Positions 1-5,914 of a DNA stretch of 6,850 nucleotides are shown here, piece by piece. Origin of the DNA: an archaeon (GTDB lineage: Archaea > Nanobdellota > Nanobdellia > Woesearchaeales > JAHJEM01); NCBI GenBank assembly GCA_020057445.1, contig JAGVFV010000052.1, positions 1 through 6,850 on the forward strand, given 5' to 3'. Positions within the stretch are counted from its first letter, which is position 1. Every line of letters begins with the position of its first letter. The translations under genes and the position numbers were made by a program. The notes beneath the pieces were generated by a model. That model saw nothing but the letters and a program-made list of their open reading frames with translations, was not told where the DNA came from and searched no databases.

Positions 1-1008
1 ATGAATCAGTCGATCGAGATCATCGGCAGCGGCGAGATGGAGACACTCGCAAGGACCGTGTATGAGCGACTTAAGAGCTTTGGCCTTGATGTCGGGTATC
101 AGTCAGTCCAGTATACGACATTTGCTAACGGCGAGATCAAGCCCAAGATCCCAGAGACAGTCAGGCACAAGGAGGTGTATCTCTTCCATTCGATGTACCA
201 TCCTGACCCTAATACTGCCTTGGTCAAGCTCCTCTTGACGAACGATGCGCTGAGCAGGGCATCTGTCGAGGGCATCACAAATGTCCTCCCCTACATGTCC
301 TATCTACGCCAGGACAGGAAGGATGAGCCACGGGTCCCGATCTCAGCGGCAATGTCTGCTGACCTCATCCAGTCGAATCCGAAGGTGGGACGCATCATGA
401 CCATGGACCTCCACTGCGACCAGGCTCAAGGGTTCTACAAGATCCCTGTCGACAACCTCTATGGGAGCATCGTCCACGCAGAATACTTCAGGGAGAAGTA
501 TGGCGGCAATTTCGGCAATCTTGTCGTCGTCTCGCCCGACCATGGAGGCGTGGTCAGGGCGCGAAGGCTCGCAAAAGCACTCGATGAGTCAGTCCCTGTC
601 TATCTCATCGACAAGCGAAGGACAGGAGTCAACAAGGCAGAGTCGCTGCACTTTGTCGGCGGAGACATCTCAGGTAAGGATGTCCTCCTGTACGACGACA
701 TCATCGACACAGGAGGATCCATCATCAACGCAGCGAATGTCGCCCGAGAACGAGGGGCAAGGAATGTGTACGCTGTCGCGACGCACGGCATCTTCAGCCA
801 GAACAGGGAAATGAGCGGCGAGGAGAGATTCAGGAAGGCCTGCCTTGAGGTGATCATCGCAGGCACGATCCCGCGATCTGCCGAGTACCTGGACCAGAAC
901 AAGGACTGGCTGAAGACTCTGCCCATCGAAGACATATTTGCGCGGGCGGTGTATGAGTCGGCCATCGTCGGCGGAAGCGTCAGCAAGCTCTTTGAGGTGG
1001 GAAAATGA
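1..1008 (+). CDS. prs: Ribose-phosphate pyrophosphokinase (PRPP synthetase)
   Basis: Cytosolic enzyme that transfers pyrophosphate from ATP to ribose 5-phosphate to make PRPP, the phosphoribosyl donor for nucleotide, Trp and His synthesis. The 335 residues match the usual family length (about 310-330). Visible motifs in order: FANGE (41-45), RQDRK (103-107, ATP-binding region), MDLH (135-138, metal/ATP site), SPDHGGVVRAR (178-188), the flexible catalytic loop DKRR (204-207, with K205 and R207 in the places of the catalytic Lys and Arg) and the PRPP loop DDIIDTGGS (232-240). All key residues look intact, so it should be active. The start aligns with the usual Prs N-terminus, but base 1 is the window edge, so its ribosome-binding site cannot be seen. 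Its stop overlaps the next start by 4 bases (ATGA). A Prs gene heading this operon fits a local supply of PRPP for the downstream phosphoribosyltransferases; whether the genome has a second prs is unknown. Confidence 0.95.
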   Translation: MNQSIEIIGSGEMETLARTVYERLKSFGLDVGYQSVQYTTFANGEIKPKIPETVRHKEVYLFHSMYHPDPNTALVKLLLTNDALSRASVEGITNVLPYMSYLRQDRKDEPRVPISAAMSADLIQSNPKVGRIMTMDLHCDQAQGFYKIPVDNLYGSIVHAEYFREKYGGNFGNLVVVSPDHGGVVRARRLAKALDESVPVYLIDKRRTGVNKAESLHFVGGDISGKDVLLYDDIIDTGGSIINAANVARERGARNVYAVATHGIFSQNREMSGEERFRKACLEVIIAGTIPRSAEYLDQNKDWLKTLPIEDIFARAVYESAIVGGSVSKLFEVGK

Positions 1009-1466
1009 GTACGCGAAGCAATTGCGTCCCCTGCATCGAGATGTGCGCAGATGTCATCGCCTTTTACCAAGGAAAGCTCGTCCTTGTCGAGCGTTTCAAT
1101 GATCCACGGGGGTTCGCACTTCCCGGAGGGAGGCTTGACAGAGGAGAAAGCCTGGAAGAGTGCGCTGTCCGTGAGTTTCGCGAAGAGACAGGGCTCGCTT
1201 TGCATCTTTCGCAGCAGTTTAGGACCTATTCTGACCCGGGAAGGGACCCAAGAGGCCAGAAAGTGTCAACAGTCTATGTAGGTGATGCTTGGGGAGACTA
1301 TCGCAACGAGCCTGGCAAGACAAGAGTAGTCTTCATGGATATTGCAAAGATCGATCAGCATAGGGACCGGTTCGCTTTTGACCATTACCGTATCCTGATG
1401 GATTACTGCGAGGGAAAACAAGTGCAGGGGAATGCAGGGGTGTGCAATGACGCATCATGCGGTTGA
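1005..1466 (+). CDS. Nudix hydrolase, ADP-ribose pyrophosphatase-like
   Basis: Nudix enzymes cleave nucleoside diphosphates linked to another group, using divalent metal. The 153-residue protein has a perfect Nudix box (G-x5-E-x7-REUxEExGU) running from G42 through E48 and REFREETGL (56-64). Just after it, the DPGRDPRGQKVSTVYV segment resembles the corresponding region of archaeal and bacterial ADP-ribose pyrophosphatases, so ADP-ribose or a related nucleotide is the likeliest substrate class; the exact substrate cannot be read. Three cysteines (C7, C10, C14) cluster before the first strand and two more lie at the C-terminus, an unusual pattern. The start is supported by GAGGTG at 994-999, five bases upstream, and by the ATGA overlap with prs. 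In this operon it may remove a nucleotide by-product or damaged nucleotide, or trim a pathway intermediate; that is inference. Confidence 0.9.
   Translation: MSTRSNCVPCIEMCADVIAFYQGKLVLVERFNDPRGFALPGGRLDRGESLEECAVREFREETGLALHLSQQFRTYSDPGRDPRGQKVSTVYVGDAWGDYRNEPGKTRVVFMDIAKIDQHRDRFAFDHYRILMDYCEGKQVQGNAGVCNDASCG
1422..1440 (+). repeat. Short tandem duplication carrying two Shine-Dalgarno-like cores
   Basis: The segment reads TGCAGGGG twice, at 1423-1430 and 1433-1440, separated by AA. Each copy contains an AGGGG core and each is followed by an in-frame ATG (1432 and 1447). It lies within the 3' end of the Nudix gene and codes there for part of the tail. It may be a chance duplication that created or moved the translation start of the next gene. 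Confidence 0.4.
1436..1440 (+). promoter_or_regulatory. Ribosome-binding site that decides the start of the cyclohydrolase gene
   Basis: AGGGG lies six bases before the ATG at 1447. The alternative in-frame ATG at 1432 has an identical AGGGG (1426-1430) only one base away, too close to work well. I therefore prefer 1447, which makes the protein five residues shorter than the longest reading frame. Confidence 0.55.
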
Positions 1467-2565
1467 GAAGCTATTGTCGGGGATGGACAAGTTCTGCAAG
1501 AGGATCGAGTCGAAAAAGCGTCTTTATGCGACTCTCCTTTCCTTGGCTGAAACAGATAGGGCAACAAAAAAAGTCCTGCAGATCACAGATCCGGTCCTCT
1601 TCAAGGAAGTCATTTCTAACTTCGGTCCAGTCCTTGATAAAGGGAAAGAAAAGGTTGACTTGCAGACGGTCTTCGATGTCACCCTCCATAAAGAGACAGG
1701 CGCGCTCGTCATCAGCAACAAGGGAGCGACCCTGTTCTCTCTCTCGCCAAAGACAAAAAGCCCGTATCTGGTCAGGCATATCGGGTTCTGCGTCTATTTC
1801 CCGGGGCTCGGGATAGAATTAGTCAATGTCGGCCTTGTTGGGAATGTCTATGATGGAAAGGTCGTCTTGAGGAGCGAATCAGCGTGCACCCCCTCGTTCT
1901 TGTTCGGATCGCAGCGGTGCAATTGCCATCACCAATGGGAGAGCATCCGTGAGCTTGCGGCGCATTTCAATCCCATCATCCCTCCTCAAGTGCGATCAGG
2001 CGAGGCGTTTGAGCAGTGGGTGCAAAAGCAGCTCGTCCACAAGGGAGGAAAACACCTGTTCAGGTCTGTCGGTAGCCCTGGTTTCATCCTCATGCATCTT
2101 GACATGCAAAACGGGATGGGAAGCGGCTACAGCGAAGATGAATTCTCCTTTGATCTGTATTCCCGAGCTTCGATGAGGCACAGAGGAGAATACACGTCAG
2201 AGCAGGTGCATCAGACATCGATGCTCGGAGGGTTTGAGGCGATAGGGCTTAGGCCTGATCCGAGAAGCGAGCTTGGCAATGTCGGGTATAAGCTGGCGTT
2301 CGTGATCCTCGACATCATTGGCGTGAGCAAGGACATTATTGTCCTCACGAACAATCCATTGAAGCTATTGCACCTAAAGAATAATGGATACCGGCTCACT
2401 CGCGTGAAGTCCGTCGGTGAGGTGAATCTTGCAGGCGCGAAAGAAGCACAAGAGCGGGGGAGCGATTTCGGGCATAGGGATATCAATGGTGAATGTATAA
2501 GCTTTGAAGAGGAAATGTCTAGGCTCAAGGAAGAGATATGCAGTCTTGTTGGAGGTAGACAATGA
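1447..2565 (+). CDS. Divergent GTP cyclohydrolase II-like protein with N-terminal extension
   Basis: The C-terminal part (from about residue 135) is a GTP cyclohydrolase II (RibA-fold) domain. Canonical RibA is a zinc enzyme that opens the imidazole ring of GTP, releasing formate and pyrophosphate, as the first step of riboflavin synthesis. The zinc ligands are kept with exact RibA spacing, C147-x10-C158-x-C160, and R142, S155 and R157 match E. coli R49, S62 and R64. A GLRPDPR segment (267-273) aligns with the RibA GFAADER motif, so D271 and R273 would be the catalytic Asp and the nucleophilic Arg. It is followed by about six inserted residues. TNNP (301-304) is also present. The normally strict HRQEGR-NIG segment is changed to LDMQNGMGSG (218-227), and the first Lys after TNNP is Leu. 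The roughly 130 N-terminal residues match nothing I recognise. At 372 residues it is far longer than RibA (about 200). The Urc1 branch of the family shows that such homologues can act on other nucleotides. No other riboflavin genes are visible. Substrate uncertain; fold assignment good. Confidence 0.8.
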   Translation: MTHHAVEKLLSGMDKFCKRIESKKRLYATLLSLAETDRATKKVLQITDPVLFKEVISNFGPVLDKGKEKVDLQTVFDVTLHKETGALVISNKGATLFSLSPKTKSPYLVRHIGFCVYFPGLGIELVNVGLVGNVYDGKVVLRSESACTPSFLFGSQRCNCHHQWESIRELAAHFNPIIPPQVRSGEAFEQWVQKQLVHKGGKHLFRSVGSPGFILMHLDMQNGMGSGYSEDEFSFDLYSRASMRHRGEYTSEQVHQTSMLGGFEAIGLRPDPRSELGNVGYKLAFVILDIIGVSKDIIVLTNNPLKLLHLKNNGYRLTRVKSVGEVNLAGAKEAQERGSDFGHRDINGECISFEEEMSRLKEEICSLVGGRQ

Positions 2566-3419
2566 TCGAGGAAAGGCTGCGTTATGTGACGTATGAGGTC
2601 TCTTCAGCCTGCGACATGGACTGCGGATTTTGTTTTTCTGACTGGCGAGAACAATCGCAAGAATTAGGGACTCTTGATGCAGAGCAGGGGATATCGATCT
2701 TGGCAGGGTATGGGCTTGAGGCGATCAATTTCACCGGAGGCGAGCCCTTGCTGAGGAAAGACATCACTGACCTTATCCGTCATGCAAAAGAGGAAGGGTT
2801 GACCACTATCTTGACGACAAACGGCATCCTCCTCGAAAAGAAGATCGGCGAGATTGCGCCATACCTGGATTTCATCGGCCTTCCGCTCGATTCAGCAGAT
2901 CCACTGGTTCACAACAGGCTTCGTCCGACCAAGTCCCTTGCAGACCATCATGGACATATTCTCTATCTCATTGACTTGTTGCATGACCAGTATGGCGGAA
3001 TCGGATTGAAAGTGAATACGATCGTGACTGGACAAAACATTGATTCTATCCAAGGAATCGGCGGCTTGATCGATGGAAAGGCAGTCTCCTGGAAACTCTC
3101 GCACTTCACGCCGCTAGGTCATGGAAGACATCATCAATCAGAGTACGCTGTTTCACCAGAGCAATATCAGGAAACTGTCATCCAATGCCGTCAAGCGCAT
3201 CCGAGGATGAATATCATCGCTTCCATTTCTCATGAACGGGATGATTGCTGCAGGGTCCTCTCAGCAGACGGACATTTCCTCATGCCAGGAAAAGACGGAC
3301 TGGTCGATCTTGGAGATATAAAGACGGCGAGGGCTGGAATTCTCCTTACGGGTTTCAATGCGCAGAAGCACGAGTATTTCCTGAGAAAGACCTATCCGGG
3401 AGGCAAGGATGGCAGGTGA
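2562..3419 (+). CDS. Radical SAM enzyme, possibly viperin-like
   Basis: The 4Fe-4S cluster motif of radical SAM enzymes, C17-x3-C21-x2-C24-F, starts the protein, followed by the SAM-binding GGEP motif (59-62), so SAM cleavage to a 5'-deoxyadenosyl radical is expected. There is no SPASM cluster; C229 and C230 are the only paired cysteines later. Several features recall viperin, which dehydrates a nucleoside triphosphate to a chain-terminating ddhNTP: GFCF at the cluster, INFTGGEP, LKVN (149-152, viperin FKIN), SWK (176-178, viperin RWK) and a C-terminal GFNAQKHEYFLRKTY tail (264-278, viperin GFDEKMFLKRGG). The 285 residues fit the catalytic core of prokaryotic viperins. The following gene is a kinase of the CMPK2/thymidylate kinase family, the classic viperin partner. 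A generic MoaA-like radical SAM enzyme in a biosynthetic pathway is the main alternative. GGAGGT (2551-2556) precedes the start by five bases; ATGA overlap with the upstream gene. Radical SAM family is near certain; viperin-like function perhaps one in three. Confidence 0.9.
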   Translation: MIEERLRYVTYEVSSACDMDCGFCFSDWREQSQELGTLDAEQGISILAGYGLEAINFTGGEPLLRKDITDLIRHAKEEGLTTILTTNGILLEKKIGEIAPYLDFIGLPLDSADPLVHNRLRPTKSLADHHGHILYLIDLLHDQYGGIGLKVNTIVTGQNIDSIQGIGGLIDGKAVSWKLSHFTPLGHGRHHQSEYAVSPEQYQETVIQCRQAHPRMNIIASISHERDDCCRVLSADGHFLMPGKDGLVDLGDIKTARAGILLTGFNAQKHEYFLRKTYPGGKDGR

Positions 3420-3996
3420 CCTGGTCGTTGTGGAGGGAGTAAATGGTGTCGGCAAGACCACACTGATACGGAAGATATTGCCTGCATTAGATGATGAGTG
3501 GGTATACTGCAAGGGATTCACTTCGGATTCTGCATGGGACAGGTTCATCAGCGGCCATCCCCATTCATTCACCTATTATCTTGATCTCGCATTGAAGACT
3601 AAAAATAAGATTCGACCAGCGCTGGAAGAAGGGATGCATGTCATCCATGACAGGTATGTGCAGACAGTCGATTCATTCCTTCCAGATGCCGATTTCCTGC
3701 ACAATCGGATGCTCCGTCAGGTAATGGATTCGTTCTTCATCATACCGCGGCTGTATATCTATGTCACTGCATCGGTAGATGAAGTGGTCTCTCGCCTTTC
3801 GAAAAACGCTCCTGATGCGTATCGAATAGGGCTCGTTAATCATCCTGAACTGATAGAGATGAGGATGGAACGGTATGATGCTATCTTTGATGGATTAGAT
3901 TGCCAAAAATATCGTCTGGAAACTGATCACAGGTCTGTGGACGATTGCGCTGATGAATTGATTGGAACGATAAGGAGGGATATACGATGCTCGTGA
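3409..3996 (+). CDS. Thymidylate kinase-family nucleotide kinase
   Basis: P-loop kinase that probably phosphorylates a nucleoside monophosphate using ATP. The Walker A motif GVNGVGKTT spans residues 10-18, and a DRY motif (81-83), typical of thymidylate kinases, sits where the catalytic Arg belongs. The 195 residues are close to the usual 200-215. The middle and C-terminal regions are divergent and I cannot confirm a standard dTMP-binding site, so TMP, CMP/UMP or a modified nucleotide are all possible. It overlaps the radical SAM gene by 11 bases and has GGGAGG (3398-3403) five bases before its ATG. This close pairing with a radical SAM gene resembles vertebrate RSAD2-CMPK2 (viperin and a thymidylate-kinase-family CMP kinase) and the nucleotide kinases reported beside prokaryotic viperins. 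In that reading it would feed nucleotide to the radical SAM enzyme; otherwise it would phosphorylate a pathway product. A housekeeping tmk is less likely in this setting. Confidence 0.82.
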   Translation: MAGDLVVVEGVNGVGKTTLIRKILPALDDEWVYCKGFTSDSAWDRFISGHPHSFTYYLDLALKTKNKIRPALEEGMHVIHDRYVQTVDSFLPDADFLHNRMLRQVMDSFFIIPRLYIYVTASVDEVVSRLSKNAPDAYRIGLVNHPELIEMRMERYDAIFDGLDCQKYRLETDHRSVDDCADELIGTIRRDIRCS

Positions 3997-4649
3997 AGAT
4001 CTGCGGAATTAGCAATGGGATTGATGCGATGGACGCAATAAGATCTGGCGCTGATGCCATTGGATTTGTGATGGGAGGGAAAGTGCTTCCTGTAGAAGTC
4101 GAGCCCCATGCGCAGACAGTGAGGGAGATCATCAGGAAATTCCCAAAGGACGTCGACAGTTTTGTCGTCACGCACCTGACTGATGTCGATGACATCTTAG
4201 CGCTTGCAGAATATGTCCATGCTTCAGGGATACAAGTGTCTGAAGACATCGGTGTCGACAAGCTGATAAAAATAAGGGAAAAGACGGCAAGGAAGATCAT
4301 CAAGACTGTTGTCGTAGATGGACAGAGTGTAGACAAATTAAAGGGATATGAACCTTATTGCGATTTCATCCTTTTGGACACCCGGGCAGGTGGTTATACT
4401 GGCGGCACGGGCGTGACGAATGATTGGGACCTGTGCATGCAGCTCATCAAGATTTCGCAAAAACCTGTCTTTCTCGCGGGAGGCCTACGACCTGAGAATC
4501 TGAAGGCCGCGATGGATGCGGTACGCCCGCAAGGTGTGGATGTATCGACAGGAGTCAGCACCTATGCTGACAGGTATTTGCGAAAGGACAGGAAGGATGG
4601 GGAGAGAATCGCAAAATTCATCCAGATTGCAAAATCATGGAGACGATAA
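3987..4649 (+). CDS. TrpF-like phosphoribosyl isomerase (Amadori type), substrate probably not anthranilate
   Basis: A (beta/alpha)8-barrel protein of the phosphoribosylanthranilate isomerase family. TrpF converts N-(5'-phosphoribosyl)anthranilate to the 1-deoxyribulose isomer by an Amadori rearrangement. Both catalytic residues are present: C6 in KICGI (general base) and D131 in LLDT (general acid), matching T. maritima C7 and D126. The phosphate-binding C-terminal strands are also typical: AGGLRPEN, then VDVSTGVS. The 220 residues fit the family (about 205-220). The odd point is the loop after GFVMGGK: where TrpF has S-x-R-Y, with an Arg (T. maritima R36) that holds the anthranilate carboxylate, this protein has V33-L34-P35. 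No other trp gene is in the window. It therefore probably isomerises another N-phosphoribosylamine. Candidate sources are the neighbouring cyclohydrolase or phosphoribosyltransferase (inference). The start has AAGGAGGG (3972-3979) seven bases upstream and overlaps the kinase by 10 bases. Automated annotation would likely call it trpF. Confidence 0.85.
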   Translation: MLVKICGISNGIDAMDAIRSGADAIGFVMGGKVLPVEVEPHAQTVREIIRKFPKDVDSFVVTHLTDVDDILALAEYVHASGIQVSEDIGVDKLIKIREKTARKIIKTVVVDGQSVDKLKGYEPYCDFILLDTRAGGYTGGTGVTNDWDLCMQLIKISQKPVFLAGGLRPENLKAAMDAVRPQGVDVSTGVSTYADRYLRKDRKDGERIAKFIQIAKSWRR

Positions 4650-5914
4650 AAGAAGTGTATGGAGCAGTGGACAACCTGTCGGGTTTCACCCATCCAGTCT
4701 ATGGTCCGGGAAAGTTCATGTCTGATCGCACTCTGCTTTGGTTGGCAGGTACTCTCGCACAAAAGATCGAATCGAGTGGAATTCGTCAAGTCATCGTCTC
4801 AGAAACAGGAGCCCGTCCACTGGCCTATGTCTGCGAGAAAATCTTGCAGCAGAGAGACGTATCTGTTGATTGGACATACATGAAATTCCCTCGGGAATCA
4901 GTCGGGACGGTCTATCCCTTGCTGATGTTCTACCTGACAGAAGATGAAAAGACCGCAATGGTTTCGGGAATGGAACGGCAGGAAGCCCTTCGGAAGGCTT
5001 GTTTGGCAATACCATCAGATATACTCTCTCCTGGGAGAAAACCTCTTGATGAACTGCTTGTCAAGATGGATAAAACACCGCCTCACCCTCTGCAAGAAAA
5101 GATTGCAGATATCATGAAGGGGACGAAGATAGCGGGGGCTCTTGAAAAATCATTCCTCTATCTTGATGAGTATGTCGATTCAGGGACCACTCTTCAGAAT
5201 GCGGCGATGCACTTCAATTTGTTTGTAAGGCAACCGGATTTTAAGATTCTCTCGTATTGCGTCCATCTTCCTGATACGGAAAGATTTGACAAGATTGCTT
5301 CAACCATTTTTGATAAGGATGATGAACAGGATTTTTTCGAAGCAGGAGCGTATCCTTTTGAGAATAGGATCGATCTGATCGGATACTTTTACCTCATGAA
5401 TGGTCAGACGTTTAGGAAGATCGCTGTGGATGAGATGAGAGCATCGTTCGAAGATGAACATGGAGTCGATCCTTCAAGGATACTCCAACAGTTGAAGAAT
5501 GTCGTACGAGGACGAGACCTGCTTGGCCAGTTTCGTCAGCAGTTCACTCTTCCTGAAGTAAGGCATGTTATTAACGAAGGACATGTCATCAGGCAATATC
5601 TCCACACTTTGGAAGAAGAATCATATGGAAAAAGCGAGGTAGCAGAATTTTTCTGGCAGCTTGCAGACATGTATGGGCCTATCTGGTCTCCCATGCCAAA
5701 ACAGAATCATCTTGATTTTTTCAGGGGGACAGAGTTGTCGCGGCCCCTTCTTCTCGGAGTCGAAGAGTTCGAGCAGTTGAGCCACACCTATAAAACTGCA
5801 AGGCAGACCATCATCAAAGAAGCGGCAGAAGTGTGTTTAGAGAGGAAAAATGCATGGTATGAGAGGATAGACTGTCTCTTGGAGGGAAAAAATGGATCTT
5901 GGCAGAATCATTGA
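4637..5914 (+). CDS. Large putative phosphoribosyltransferase-like protein with unknown C-terminal region
   Basis: I do not recognise this 425-residue protein as a named family. It carries a good type I phosphoribosyltransferase PRPP loop: a hydrophobic strand FLYL, then DEYVDSGTT (177-185), with the acidic pair D177/E178 and the SGTT phosphate-binding turn. Upstream, a strand-loop VIVSETGARPLA (52-63) could be the pyrophosphate-binding loop. About 110 residues separate the two, much more than in small salvage enzymes, so there is a large insertion. Residues from about 215 to the end look mostly helical, rich in charged and aromatic residues, with no motif I can name. No signal peptide or membrane segment is seen. 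It probably transfers phosphoribosyl from PRPP to an unidentified acceptor, or uses the fold only for binding. It overlaps the TrpF-like gene by 13 bases and its start lacks a clear Shine-Dalgarno sequence, so translation may depend on coupling to that gene. The pairing is reminiscent of TrpD-TrpF logic (add phosphoribosyl, then isomerise), although TrpD has a different fold. Confidence 0.65.
   Translation: METIKEVYGAVDNLSGFTHPVYGPGKFMSDRTLLWLAGTLAQKIESSGIRQVIVSETGARPLAYVCEKILQQRDVSVDWTYMKFPRESVGTVYPLLMFYLTEDEKTAMVSGMERQEALRKACLAIPSDILSPGRKPLDELLVKMDKTPPHPLQEKIADIMKGTKIAGALEKSFLYLDEYVDSGTTLQNAAMHFNLFVRQPDFKILSYCVHLPDTERFDKIASTIFDKDDEQDFFEAGAYPFENRIDLIGYFYLMNGQTFRKIAVDEMRASFEDEHGVDPSRILQQLKNVVRGRDLLGQFRQQFTLPEVRHVINEGHVIRQYLHTLEEESYGKSEVAEFFWQLADMYGPIWSPMPKQNHLDFFRGTELSRPLLLGVEEFEQLSHTYKTARQTIIKEAAEVCLERKNAWYERIDCLLEGKNGSWQNH

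Noticed and set aside
178..188. His in the SPDHGGV motif of Prs as a possible unusual substitution
   Set aside because: The same DHGGV form occurs in B. subtilis Prs, so it is a normal family variant.
461..814. Plus-strand open frame of 117 codons inside prs
   Set aside because: Out-of-frame shadow of prs: Ser/Arg/Thr-rich low-complexity product with no domain, inside strongly conserved PRPP synthetase sequence.
600..1205. Minus-strand open frame of 201 codons opposite prs and the Nudix gene
   Set aside because: It lies opposite two well-supported genes, has no recognisable domain, and its composition is what the complement of their codons would give.
1432..1446. Upstream ATG at 1432 as start of the cyclohydrolase-like gene
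   Set aside because: The only nearby Shine-Dalgarno core is one base away, whereas the ATG at 1447 has one at six bases. The five extra residues (MQGCA) add nothing recognisable.
3881..4336. Minus-strand open frame of 151 codons opposite the kinase and TrpF-like genes
   Set aside because: Antisense to conserved coding sequence; the product is Ser/Thr/Ile-rich with no motif and no ribosome-binding site was evident.
3987..4649. Calling the isomerase a tryptophan biosynthesis gene (trpF)
   Set aside because: The family is right but the anthranilate-binding Arg is missing and there are no other trp genes, so the pathway label would mislead.
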